Counted from the first letter of the stretch, positions 1 through 8,184 are shown. The stretch: DNA of 64,000 bases from Tannerella sp. (GCA_031285565.1 JAITVY010000020.1:1-64000); one strand, 5' to 3'. The notes: generated from the sequence alone by a model not told the origin. Made by a program: numbers and translations.

Positions 1-14
1 ACAATACAATTGCA

Positions 15-230
15 TTACCAAAACATCATTAACTTCTTTGATAAGCGTTCAACTAATGCAGCATCCGAATCTTTCAATGCAAAAATTAAAGCATTTAGGA
101 GAGTTTTTAGAGGGGGGAAAGATAAAGCCTTTTTCTTGTTTAGATTGAGTAAATTGTATGCATAATACAAAAATCCCTCAAGTTTTGGCGGTGATCCCAA
201 AATGGGATCTTCAACATAGATACTATACAT
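15..230 (-). CDS. Hypothetical 71-residue protein, doubtful
   Basis: This is an open frame of 71 codons that I do not recognise. It has no visible signal peptide or motif; it is Lys/Leu rich and ends in a hydrophobic MMFW. It lies just outside the island boundary. Its start codon is only 3 bases from a strong hairpin (234-267) that should stop transcription arriving from the right, so there is no room for a separate promoter or ribosome site. It may be a remnant or not a gene at all. Confidence 0.22.
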   Translation of the reverse strand: MYSIYVEDPILGSPPKLEGFLYYAYNLLNLNKKKALSFPPLKTLLNALIFALKDSDAALVERLSKKLMMFW

Positions 231-233
231 AAA

Positions 234-267
234 AAAAACCTGTTAGTTGGCCAACTAACAGGTTTTT
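234..267 (-). terminator. Perfect 17-bp hairpin, probably the original tRNA-Asp terminator
   Basis: A perfect inverted repeat (arms 234-250 and 251-267, core ACCTGTTAGTTGG) is followed, reading leftwards, by eight T residues (complement of 231-238). It abuts the left attachment repeat at 268. Before the island inserted, this sequence would have directly followed the tRNA-Asp 3' end, so I infer it is the displaced native terminator of that tRNA. Confidence 0.8.
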
Positions 268-286
268 GGCGGTATGGACGGGACTC
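268..286. other. Left attachment repeat (att)
   Basis: A 19-base exact copy of the tRNA-Asp 3' end (acceptor stem and part of the T arm), with no tRNA attached on its right. It marks the distal junction of the island. The match stops at 286/287, where the tRNA sequence is no longer followed. Confidence 0.85.
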
Positions 287-394
287 TATTTATTTTCTCA
301 TAGCTTCCACTAATTTTCAATAACTACTTATTATCAGTAAATTATAAAATTTTATTTTCTGAAAATCATTGTATTTTCGAATAGTTTTTGTGGA

Positions 395-416
395 TTTGCA
401 ACACAAATGCAACACA
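395..416. repeat. Left copy of 22-bp direct repeat, candidate integrase arm site
   Basis: A 22-base sequence, itself made of two GCAACACA units separated by AAT, is repeated exactly and in the same orientation at 10668-10689. Both copies lie just inside the island ends. I infer arm-type integrase or excisionase binding sites; the function is not shown by sequence alone. Confidence 0.6.
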
Positions 417-429
417 ATTATTTGGCGGT

Positions 430-1680
430 ATGGCAAATTTTTATCCGTATATTAAGAAAGACTATAAGTCCAAATCGGGATATACACCTTTGTATGTCCG
501 ATATAATTACGACAGGGCTCTGATAGCAACTGGATTCTCCATTAAGTTTGAGCATTGGGATGATACAAAGAAAAGTGTTAAAAGAGCATGCCCTGATTAT
601 GAAGAGATACAGGTTGTTCTGAACAAAATAAATCTTCGTTTGTCTAATATATTAGATTATGCTAATGAAAATGACATAGAACCTACGATTGATTTTGTCC
701 TGAAGAAATTAGCTACAGAACGAGAATATGAGCAAAAGCAAGCTCGTATTGATCTGTTTGCATTATTAGAAAAATATATTGTGGAAAAACAGCCAATGGT
801 TTCTTCCGACCAAGTGAAAGATTATAAATCATTGCGTAAGCATCTGACAAACTTCAAAGAATATTCCTCTCAGCCTGTGACGTTCCGTAATCTCAACCTG
901 AAATTCTACAATGAGTTTATGGATTATCTGTATTACAAGGCTGTAAAACCAGACGGAACGGTCGGATTGGTAACAAACTCTGCGGGAAAGGTTGTGCGTT
1001 TGTTGAAAGGCTTTGTCAATTATCAGGTTGCTAAAGGCACAATTCCTGCTGTTGATTTGAAAAATTTTAAGGTGGTCGAGGAAGAAACAGACGCTATCTA
1101 TTTGAATGAAAAGGAACTTGCTGAAATATACAAACTTGATTTATCCGATGATAAAGAACTGGATGAGATTCGAGACGTGTTTGTCGTAGGTTGCTACACA
1201 GGATTACGTTATAGTGATTTATCGACTTTAAGTCCTGAGCATGTCGACCGACTGGAAGGGAATATAAACATCAAACAACGCAAGGTGCATAAAGCCGTTG
1301 TAATTCCGATGATAGATTATGTTCCCGATATATTGAAAAAATACGATTATGATTTACCCAAAATTCCAAGTTACAAGTTTAACGAACGAATTAAGGAACT
1401 GGGAGAAAAGACAAAACTCAATCAGAAAGTCGAGATAGTCCGAAAGAAGGGAAATAACCGAGTACGGGATGTGTATAAAAAATGGGAGTTGATTTCATCC
1501 CATACGTGCAGACGCTCATTTTGTACAAATATGTATCTGTCGGGGTTTCCTGCAGAAGAACTGATGAAAATTTCAGGACATAAAAGTCCTGCAGCCTTTA
1601 TGCGATATATCAAAGTCGATAACCAACAGGCGGCAAACAGGCTGAAAGCGTTGAGAAAAAGTTTGCATAAACAATACTAA
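430..1680 (+). CDS. Tyrosine recombinase (island integrase)
   Basis: This is a site-specific tyrosine integrase that would join the circular island to the tRNA-Asp 3' end and, with a directionality factor, excise it. Numbering from the ATG at 430 (416 residues), it has an N-terminal arm-binding domain (about 1-85), a SAM-like core-binding domain (about 105-205) and the catalytic domain (about 220-416). The catalytic set is complete: R260 in TGLRYSDL, H358 and R361 in SHTCRRSF, H384 in SGHKS and Y393 in RYIKV. An upstream in-frame ATG at 388 would add 14 unconserved-looking residues across the direct repeat. I chose 430 because the family begins with a short MANFYPYIKK-type segment. The start codon lies inside a partial copy of the attachment core (421-433). 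Confidence 0.93.
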   Translation: MANFYPYIKKDYKSKSGYTPLYVRYNYDRALIATGFSIKFEHWDDTKKSVKRACPDYEEIQVVLNKINLRLSNILDYANENDIEPTIDFVLKKLATEREYEQKQARIDLFALLEKYIVEKQPMVSSDQVKDYKSLRKHLTNFKEYSSQPVTFRNLNLKFYNEFMDYLYYKAVKPDGTVGLVTNSAGKVVRLLKGFVNYQVAKGTIPAVDLKNFKVVEEETDAIYLNEKELAEIYKLDLSDDKELDEIRDVFVVGCYTGLRYSDLSTLSPEHVDRLEGNINIKQRKVHKAVVIPMIDYVPDILKKYDYDLPKIPSYKFNERIKELGEKTKLNQKVEIVRKKGNNRVRDVYKKWELISSHTCRRSFCTNMYLSGFPAEELMKISGHKSPAAFMRYIKVDNQQAANRLKALRKSLHKQY

Positions 1681-1695
1681 TACTCTGGAAATTAT

Positions 1696-1703
1696 TATTT
1701 TTG
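1696..1703 (+). promoter_or_regulatory. -7 promoter element TATTTTTG
   Basis: Matches the Bacteroidetes -7 consensus TAnnTTTG, 24 bases before the DUF1016 start codon at 1728. No well-placed -33 TTTG is visible. It supports a start at 1728 rather than the in-frame codon at 1701, which would lie inside the promoter. Confidence 0.5.
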
Positions 1704-1727
1704 CATATCTTTATTTTTCTTTCAAGT

Positions 1728-2855
1728 ATGAATTTAGTAAAACAACAAAATTTCGACCAATTGATAAACAATGTTTATCAAGCTCACTGTGCATTGCAGG
1801 AAAATGCAGTGAAAATTATCAACCAGAATCTTACCATTAGAAATTGGCTTGTCGGTTGCTATATTGTGGAATATGAGCAAAACGGAGAAGACCGAGCAAA
1901 ATATGGTGCAAAGCTGTTGGAAGAAATGGCAAAAAGTCTGAAATCAAAAGGATTAAAAGGGTTAAGAAGTCGAGAATTGAATACTTGCAGGAAATTCTAT
2001 ATTACTTATCCTCAAATTTGGCGGACAGTGACCGCCAAATTACAAGCGAATGAAAATGAGAGATTTGCATTGATTTCTGTAAATAGTAAAGAGATTTTGC
2101 GGACACCGTCCGCCGAATTTGAAAAGGAAATGGATATAGCTCCCGAATTGCTGTTATCAAGACTTTCGTATTCTCATTTCATAGAATTGCTTAGTATTGA
2201 AGACTCTTTGGAACGCCTGTTTTATGAAGTCGAATCAATTAAAAATAATTGGAGTGTTCGGGAACTGGAACGGGCAATAGGAACTTCGCTTTTTGTTCGG
2301 ACTGGTTTGTCAAAAAACAAACAGGCGGTTATTGCTAAAATGAAAAATCTGAAACCAGAAAACACTGTGGATGTAATTCGGAATCCGTATATCCTTGAGT
2401 TTCTCGGATTGGAAGAAAAACCAGAATACACTGAATCGGACTTGGAAGAGGCTATTTTAACCCATTTACAAAAGTTTCTGATTGAACTTGGGACTGGATT
2501 TTGTTTTGAAGCCAGACAAAAGCGGATTATGTTTGATAACACTTCCTATCGGATAGATTTGGTTTTCTATCACCGTATTTTGAAAAGTCATGTTTTGATT
2601 GACCTTAAAATAGGTAAATTTACCCATGCGGATGCAGGACAAATGAACGTTTATTTGAATTATTACAAAGACAACGAGATGTCGGAAGGAGATAACCCGC
2701 CTATCGGAATTATTTTGTGTGGTGATAAAAACGATACATTAGTCAAATATGCTACATCGGGAATGGATGACCAGATGTTTGTTTCCAAGTATTTGGTTAA
2801 GTTGCCTGAAAAGAAGATACTGGAAGAGTTTATCAGGAAAGAGCTGGAACGATAA
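1728..2855 (+). CDS. DUF1016 (YhcG-type) PDDEXK nuclease family protein
   Basis: A 375-residue protein of the DUF1016/YhcG family. The N-terminal half is helical and contains the family stretch NWLVGCYIVEYEQNGEDRAKYG, which may bind DNA. The C-terminal half has the PDDEXK nuclease core: a Glu in FCFEARQ, RIDLVFYHR and the LIDLK strand (Asp...Asp-x-Lys), followed by GQMNVYLNYY. Members are frequent on mobile elements and near restriction or other defence genes; their substrate is not settled. The gene follows the integrase on the same strand, with its own -7 element, and converges on the ATPase/TOPRIM pair. A role in defence or element maintenance is inference. Confidence 0.85.
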   Translation: MNLVKQQNFDQLINNVYQAHCALQENAVKIINQNLTIRNWLVGCYIVEYEQNGEDRAKYGAKLLEEMAKSLKSKGLKGLRSRELNTCRKFYITYPQIWRTVTAKLQANENERFALISVNSKEILRTPSAEFEKEMDIAPELLLSRLSYSHFIELLSIEDSLERLFYEVESIKNNWSVRELERAIGTSLFVRTGLSKNKQAVIAKMKNLKPENTVDVIRNPYILEFLGLEEKPEYTESDLEEAILTHLQKFLIELGTGFCFEARQKRIMFDNTSYRIDLVFYHRILKSHVLIDLKIGKFTHADAGQMNVYLNYYKDNEMSEGDNPPIGIILCGDKNDTLVKYATSGMDDQMFVSKYLVKLPEKKILEEFIRKELER

Positions 2856-2894
2856 ATATCGACAAGTAATAAAACTAATTATTTAAGGGGGAAA

Positions 2895-3578
2895 CTACGA
2901 AAAATTTAGCTTTATTTCCATTAAAATTATTATAAGATTCTTTAAGGATGATAAATGTGTAGTGTCATTTACTCGTTTAATTAGTTCATCAAGATAAGAT
3001 TTTTCAGTGACAATTTTGGGGTTGGATTTTGAGTATGATAGGTCATGTTCTTTTAGAGCTTCCTTAAAATAAGAGATATGAAAATGTGCCTTATTTCTAA
3101 AGTTTTCCATTTTCTCCATTAGTTCAGGGTCTTCATTTATCACATTATAATGTCTCTTGTATTCTCCTAGTTTATCACCTGCAGGATTCCGTTTGATAAC
3201 TTTCCTATTGCCCAAGAACCAAGTTTCAATACATACATTTTGAATAACAAAGTCAATTTTACATTTATCGTTTAGTTTTACATCTGATTTTTCAATATAA
3301 TTTTTAATTTCATCAACTCGTGCATCGACTCCAATTTCTTCACCATCTAAACAAACTATAAGTCTATCAAAGATGGGATTATCATTGATATTTTTTATAG
3401 CATTAACTGTGTGATTATAAATAGAAGGTATACCGCCCCCAGAGAAAATATAAAAATTATTTGCTAACACATCCGATTCTTGATCAACCTGAGTTAGTTG
3501 TGGTATAATGTAATTAATCCATTTAGGATATAATAACATTTCCGTTTTCTCTCCCTCTAAAACAAAATATAAGTTCAT
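2895..3578 (-). CDS. TOPRIM-like nuclease partner (AbiLii/RloB or AriB-like)
   Basis: A 227-residue protein. Visible motifs fit a TOPRIM/OLD-type fold: E8 in FVLEGEKTE (the invariant N-terminal Glu), a glycine turn FSGGGI at about 45-50, an acidic strand-end LIVCLDGEE (D78, E80, E81), and IETWFLGN at about 117-124, which resembles the E-x-W segment of RloB and DUF4276-like proteins. The EGEKTE string is typical of RloB/AbiLii. Its start codon lies 2 bases after the ATPase stop, so the two are translated together. I infer that it is the effector of a two-gene anti-phage module and the ATPase is the sensor. The exact family cannot be fixed by eye. Confidence 0.6.
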   Translation of the reverse strand: MNLYFVLEGEKTEMLLYPKWINYIIPQLTQVDQESDVLANNFYIFSGGGIPSIYNHTVNAIKNINDNPIFDRLIVCLDGEEIGVDARVDEIKNYIEKSDVKLNDKCKIDFVIQNVCIETWFLGNRKVIKRNPAGDKLGEYKRHYNVINEDPELMEKMENFRNKAHFHISYFKEALKEHDLSYSKSNPKIVTEKSYLDELIKRVNDTTHLSSLKNLIIILMEIKLNFS

Positions 3579-3580
3579 TA

Positions 3581-4723
3581 TTAAGAAATACCTTGTTTAA
3601 ATAAGGGATGATTAATTAAATTCATGAACCTGTCATGATGTGATTTCCCAAAATCAAAATCTTTAGCATCAAAGGTTTTGATTTGACCTCCCTTTCTTGT
3701 TACAATTTTCCAATAATCATATGGGATTTTATTAATAATATATGGATGGTGGCTAGTTGCAATAAACTGAATATTATCATTATCATACATTATATCTTCG
3801 GTTAAAACATCAATACAGTTTAGACCTAGACTATTTTCAAATTCATCAATTAGAACAACCGTGCCTGTGTTCCATAAATACATTTCAGCGATATGTAATA
3901 AAGTTCTCAACATTCCAGAAGACATTCTATTATGAGGTATCCACTTATTCACACCTTTTTCTTTTATCTGAATAACAGTAGCTTCAAAAATGAAATTTGA
4001 AAATTCATGATCTTGGATGGGTTCAATTTTTATATCTTCAATTTGAGGAAAAACTTCAATAAATCTATTTTTAATATCATCGAATGTAGATTTTGAAATA
4101 TCATATATTAATGCTAACTTATGGAATGTATCTAAATCGCTATCTTTTATTTTTTCGAAAGTATCAAACTTTTCTTTTAACTTTTTTACACTCAAATTGC
4201 TATATCTAACACCTTCTTTTTGAGTATGATCCCTTGGGATTATAAGCTTAAATCCATTATATATATCTTTGATCAAATCTTCTTCTTTTAAAATATTTAA
4301 TGCACTTTCATTAGAAGTTAACTTGGGCATTTCTTTGTCATTAAAAATAAAAGAATCAGTATTTCTTTTTATTATAAGTTCATTATTATTTTTATCTAAA
4401 AGCTCTTCAAATATAATTTTAGGTTTTGCATTTTCGTTTTCAGAATCTGCAATATTGATCAAAAAATCATCTTTATCTTTAATGTTTTCAAATTCTCCTT
4501 TCCAGATATATTCTTTTCCACTTAAAATTTGGAACTCAACCTCCCATTTTATTCCGTTTGGACTAGCCCCTTTGGCTATGCGCTTCAAATCATATATGGA
4601 TTGTAAAATTTGTGTCTTTCCAACGCCAGAAATACCGACAAGAAGGGTTAAATCAAAAATAATAATTTTGTCAAACTTCCACTCTTGTTCTATGTTCTCA
4701 TATTGTACTGATAACAATCTCAT
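3581..4723 (-). CDS. AAA (ABC-type) ATPase of putative abortive-infection pair
   Basis: An ATPase of the AAA_15/AAA_21 class (380 residues from the Met at 4723). It shows Walker A GISGVGKT at about 30-37, a long middle region with many Lys/Glu residues, a signature-like RMSSGMLRTL, Walker B VVLIDEFENSLG, and a switch histidine in FIATSHHPYI. That is the architecture of AbiLi/RloA and PARIS AriA ATPases, which sense phage proteins and act with a small TOPRIM partner. It is directly followed by the TOPRIM-like gene (2-base gap). An in-frame ATG at 4750 would add nine residues; MRLLSVQYENIEQ is the more family-like N-terminus. No protein-specific trigger can be read from sequence. Confidence 0.75.
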   Translation of the reverse strand: MRLLSVQYENIEQEWKFDKIIIFDLTLLVGISGVGKTQILQSIYDLKRIAKGASPNGIKWEVEFQILSGKEYIWKGEFENIKDKDDFLINIADSENENAKPKIIFEELLDKNNNELIIKRNTDSFIFNDKEMPKLTSNESALNILKEEDLIKDIYNGFKLIIPRDHTQKEGVRYSNLSVKKLKEKFDTFEKIKDSDLDTFHKLALIYDISKSTFDDIKNRFIEVFPQIEDIKIEPIQDHEFSNFIFEATVIQIKEKGVNKWIPHNRMSSGMLRTLLHIAEMYLWNTGTVVLIDEFENSLGLNCIDVLTEDIMYDNDNIQFIATSHHPYIINKIPYDYWKIVTRKGGQIKTFDAKDFDFGKSHHDRFMNLINHPLFKQGIS

Positions 4724-4786
4724 TGTTTTTCTATTTATAATTGAGTGCAAAAATACTACTAAATTAGTGGAATAAAAAACAGAAAC

Positions 4787-5202
4787 TCATTTCTTATCCT
4801 TCACAATCTCCTGTAATAATTCGATAACACTATCTTTCTCTTTCAGCATCCGTTCATATAAAGCGTTTTTCTCGTCATAAAGTTCAACGATTTTATCTAT
4901 AGGATTGAATGTCGGCTGACAGTACATCATAGAAGCGATAGAACTATCATTGAATGTACTCGATATTATATTTATAGAACTTCCTTCCTCCATTTCAGTA
5001 ATTGCTTCCACTGGAATATTCAAGGCTTTGGCAATCTTCTCCAAAATTTCCTGTTCCAGCTTGTTTTTTTCTCATAACCCGAAAAGGTAGCCTGTGATAC
5101 ACCGATTTGCTCTGCAAGTACATCTTGGTTGATGTTTCTCCATTCTCTCCAACGCCTTACATTAGCTCCGTGATTATTCTTCTTAACAGTTGCTGTTTCC
5201 AT
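4787..5202 (-). pseudogene. XRE-family regulator broken by frameshift in an A7 run
   Basis: Two overlapping frames together make one XRE-type repressor. The N-terminal part (start 5202) carries the HTH: NVRRWREWRNINQDVLAEQIGVSQATFSGYEKK. The C-terminal part continues as EKIAKALNIPVEAI and ends in a coiled tail. The frame breaks at a run of seven A (T at 5064-5070). One extra A gives the continuous reading YEKKNKLEQEILEKIAKAL. This may be a real inactivating slip, a reversible homopolymer slip or a read error. It lies upstream of the ATPase/TOPRIM pair on the same strand, so it may have controlled that module. Confidence 0.8.
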
Positions 5203-5371
5203 AAATTTATACTGTATTGACTTGTTCTCCGCAAAAATACGAAATTAATCCGAGTAATATTTTATTTCGTTTCAAATATCTTATAACCCGAAGTGATAGG
5301 CTGTAAAAGCGATATGCCGTTTCTTTGCTGATAATTAATGACAAATTGTATAAGTAAATATCCATAATTCC

Positions 5372-5599
5372 ATGAAAGAAAAAATATATCTAAAGCCATT
5401 AAAAATACATCTGTCGGAAGTTATTTCTCCAAAACAGTTGGCAAAATTGTTGGAAGAATTAACTTTTGACTACTCCCGTATGATTATTCGATTAGAAAAA
5501 GTAGAAAATGAAAATGACTTTTATATTCATCCAGACGCTGAAAGTTTTCTTTTTAACCTGAAAGAATTACGGCACGTATTGCGAAAATGCAAGGTTTAG
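5372..5599 (+). CDS. Small hypothetical protein, 75 residues
   Basis: An unrecognised 75-residue protein (MKEKIYLKPLKIHLSEVISP...). It has no signal peptide or membrane segment. The composition is charged and regular, with a predicted-helical middle (PKQLAKLLEELTFDYSRMIIRLEK), as in a real soluble protein. It is divergent from the XRE gene across 169 bases and converges on the relaxase (6-base gap). It might be regulated by the XRE protein. No function is proposed. Confidence 0.5.
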   Translation: MKEKIYLKPLKIHLSEVISPKQLAKLLEELTFDYSRMIIRLEKVENENDFYIHPDAESFLFNLKELRHVLRKCKV

Positions 5600-5605
5600 A
5601 AAGGT

Positions 5606-6910
5606 TTATCTTTTAATACCTTGTTTTTGCTCCTGCTTTGGTTGTTTGATTCCGATAGATTGCAAAAACTCCTGTTGTTTCCGCCTGAACCATTGTGTCG
5701 GGTCTAAGTTGTCGATAGTCAGTCGGAATTTATTTGTTTCTTTGGTATCTTCCTCCACTTTAGCAACGGAATGTTCGGTGTTAAAATTTCGTTGATATTC
5801 GGGCGAATATAGATTTCCTTTGAAACCTACGGGTTTGAATTGCAAAAGCGATTTAATAATACTTTCTCCGAAGTTCAATACTCGGCAAAGGTTTTCGATA
5901 CGGAGTAATTCACGGATATGCGGGAACAGGTCATAAATCTTTTTCAATTCCTGACGGAGTTTGTCGGTTATTTTCGCATGCTCTTTTTCTGCTGCGTGCA
6001 TCTGCTCTTTTAAGGTTTTGATTTCCTTTTGGAGTGATGTATTTTCCGATTTCAGTTCTTCGATTTCCTGTTGCTGCCGTTTTACTTTGGAACTGCCGAA
6101 AACAGAACCGATACTATCAATAGCTGACGTTGCTATATCAACCGCCGAACTTTTCAGTTTGTCGGTCTTGATTTCGCTTTTGATGCGGGATAGTTCTTGT
6201 TTGGCTTGCTCTTCCTGAATTAAAAGATTATCGACGCTTTCTTTCAGTTCTTCGTTCTTTAAATGTGTGTCCCGATAAAATTGTGTCGTGGAAATGTGCC
6301 TTGCCTCCGATCCCTTGATACCTCGTTGTAATCCGTATTTCTGTATGGCAAGGGCGTATGTGTCCTGATATTCTTCCATTTTGTCCCTTGTCATAACATC
6401 ATCGGCGCACAGCCGTGCGGATTGGGAGTCTTTCTTTCGGTATTTCTTTTTCCCTGATTGCTGTTCCTGCTTGGCTTTTCTTCTTTCACCCGTAACAATT
6501 GTAACAACTGTTGCGTGAATGTGGGGCGTTTTTTCGTCTAAATGTAGTGTGGCGGCAACTACGTTTTTTTCGCCGAAAGTCAGTTTCACCCAATCCATGC
6601 TGTCTTTGCACCATTCGTCCAGTTTGCCTTCGTCTTTAATCCGTTGCATATCTTCGGGAGTTCCCGAAAGATTGATACGGATAGCACGGACTTGGTTTTT
6701 ACCGATTTTACGTTTGATACCTGCGGTTTCTATACGGTGTTGTATCGTTTGCGTTCTTTTACGCATTCCTTCGGGCGGTTCTATCAATTCTTTGTTCAGG
6801 TGCGTGCGCTCTTTGTCGGCATTTTTCGGATTGACGGTACGTTCGATGTGCGCCGATGTGGCAGCATCGTTTCCCTTTGCTTTTTGAATATGAAGTACTA
6901 CGAATCCCAT
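5606..6910 (-). CDS. MobV-family relaxase (Pre/Mob)
   Basis: The mobilization relaxase nicks the island at oriT and leads the strand into a recipient through a helper conjugation system. The 434-residue protein has the MobV N-terminal domain (about 1-200). Its metal-binding triad lies in HLDEKTPHIHA (H123, H130, H132), and an early HIERTVNPKNAD segment is also present. Residues of about 215-350 form a long Lys/Glu coiled coil, usual in this family. I chose the Met at 6910 (MGFVVLHIQKAKG) because the 48 codons upstream cover the oriT dyad. A likely oriT lies directly upstream (6956-7035). The gene is intact, unlike the primase behind it. Confidence 0.92.
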   Translation of the reverse strand: MGFVVLHIQKAKGNDAATSAHIERTVNPKNADKERTHLNKELIEPPEGMRKRTQTIQHRIETAGIKRKIGKNQVRAIRINLSGTPEDMQRIKDEGKLDEWCKDSMDWVKLTFGEKNVVAATLHLDEKTPHIHATVVTIVTGERRKAKQEQQSGKKKYRKKDSQSARLCADDVMTRDKMEEYQDTYALAIQKYGLQRGIKGSEARHISTTQFYRDTHLKNEELKESVDNLLIQEEQAKQELSRIKSEIKTDKLKSSAVDIATSAIDSIGSVFGSSKVKRQQQEIEELKSENTSLQKEIKTLKEQMHAAEKEHAKITDKLRQELKKIYDLFPHIRELLRIENLCRVLNFGESIIKSLLQFKPVGFKGNLYSPEYQRNFNTEHSVAKVEEDTKETNKFRLTIDNLDPTQWFRRKQQEFLQSIGIKQPKQEQKQGIKR

Positions 6911-6955
6911 TTTTTGATGTTTTAATTGGATATATATTAACGACCTTCGGGGTTT

Positions 6956-7035
6956 CCAAAGGGGGGTGACCCCTTGGCTTATTGGGGCATTTTTAGCGTA
7001 GAGTAACTGAGCGTAAAGAAAATGCCCTAATAAGC
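6956..7035. other. Putative origin of transfer (oriT)
   Basis: This gene-free gap between the relaxase and primase holds two dyads. The first is CCAAAGGGG...CCCCTTGG (6956-6977). The second is a long inverted repeat with arms 6977-6993 and 7019-7035 (GCTTATTGGGGCATTTT against AAAATGCCCTAATAAGC, one mismatch). The 25-base loop contains two AGCGTA repeats around GAGTAACTG. MobV relaxases act on such stem-loops next to their own gene. The nick position is not determined. Confidence 0.6.
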
Positions 7036-7073
7036 TATGGCTTTTCTTGAACAAAAGCCTGCGGTCGTTGCGT

Positions 7074-7956
7074 TTAAAATCTCATGCCCCGTTTTGGTTG
7101 TTTTTGTTGAACTTGTTTTTTACCACACAAATAATCATTCAGGTCTTTATATCCGCTGTAAGTTTGTGATTGGTCGGAAACTGTTTTATCCAGTTTTCGG
7201 ATTTCATTCAGACATTTTCTTCCTGCTTCGTCATTATCCAGGAAGGTGTAAATTGTATCGTGCCGTTTTAGAAATTCAGTTGCTTTGTTCAGATTGTTGA
7301 CCGAGTTAAGTATGATAACATTGCTTTCTATACTTTGTATACCTTTGAGGGATAGAAAGGACAGGTAGTCGATAAAACCCTCAAAGAGGCAGCAATGTGT
7401 TTTACCTTTGTTGATGGTGGTTATATCGGATGATGTACTGGCCTTTGAATAAGCCGTTGCGAAGGGCGTAACCGCCTTTGTCGTTTACGAAGCCAATAGC
7501 AAAGTATGGCTTGTCATTTACTTTGTAATGGATTTCTTTGCAAAGCTTTTCCGCTAACGGTATATGTATTTTCCGTTCTTGTAGATATCGGATTAACTGT
7601 GGGTTTGTCAACGGTTGGGTGTTGATTTCTTCAAAACCGTTTGAATTTCCCTGCTGTTGAAAAGAAAAAGGTTGAACGGGTTGGGTGGTTATGGTTTTAC
7701 CTGACAGGTGAGCCAACGCACCCGATATACTCGGTATGTTGTGCAATTTCATCACAAGGTCGAGAATATTCCCGCCTTCGCCTGAACTGTGGTCGTACCA
7801 TGCGTTCTTATCGTTATCGACTTTGAAAGATGCTGTTCTTTCGTTCCTGAACGGGGAATAGTACCAACAGATGTTCCCTTTGATTTCTTTGGGGTATATT
7901 CCCTGTGAGTGCAGATAATCTGCTATTTGTATTTGTTTTGCTTGTATCGCGTTCAT
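7074..7956 (-). pseudogene. DnaG-type primase (TOPRIM) with a one-base frameshift
   Basis: This is the island's primase. The N-terminal part, from the Met at 7956 (MNAIQAKQIQIADYLHSQGI), has the zinc-finger-like primase region (SPFRNERTASFKVD...WYDHSSGEGGNILDLVM), but the usual Cys/His ligands are mostly absent. The TOPRIM part is in another frame: LFEGFIDYLSFLSL, VIILNSVNNL and TIYTFLDNDEAGRK carry its Glu and Asp-x-Asp motifs, and the stop is at 7074. The frames meet at about 7440, where GGCC replaces the GGC needed for FKGSTSSDITTINKG. The upstream frame ends at 7402. As read, the product lacks its catalytic domain. A read error is possible. Confidence 0.82.
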
Positions 7957-8108
7957 AATGATTTGTATTAATGGGTGAATAATTCTTTTTCTTTCAGCAG
8001 CAAGAATCTGATTACAGAAAAAGCTGTGATGACACGGATAAAAATTGTCACTTTGTTGCAATTGACAGATAATTTAATGTATTTCAGTAGATTATTGATG
8101 CAACGAAC

Positions 8109-8184
8109 TTGTAACACAAAGAAAAGATTGTTACAGGTTGTAACATCAGATAGTTTGTTATGCCTTTGTTATATATTTGTTACA
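8109..8184. repeat. Cluster of TTGTWACA boxes
   Basis: TTGTAACA at 8109-8116 and 8138-8145, and TTGTTACA at 8128-8135 and 8177-8184, lie in the 270-base gap (7957-8226) between primase and helicase; a fifth TGTAACA is at 8231-8237. The middle pair forms a perfect dyad, TGTTACA-GGT-TGTAACA (8129-8145). Such clustering suggests iterons of a replication origin or an operator for the downstream primase. Apart from these boxes I see no gene in the gap. Confidence 0.5.

Noticed and set aside
2895..4723. Naming the ATPase/TOPRIM pair as a true PARIS system
   Set aside because: The small protein has the RloB-like EGEKTE start and is shorter than typical AriB (DUF4435) proteins; without a profile search the precise system cannot be assigned.
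5064..5070. Programmed -1 ribosomal frameshift in the XRE gene
   Set aside because: The zero-frame codons are GAG AAA AAA ACA; a -1 slip would re-pair one site on GAA or AAC with mismatches, so it is not a proper X-XXY-YYZ heptamer. A simple change in homopolymer length explains it better.
6519..6887. Open frame of 122 codons opposite the relaxase gene
   Set aside because: It lies fully antisense to the conserved MobV catalytic domain and has a Cys/Ser-rich composition typical of a shadow frame.
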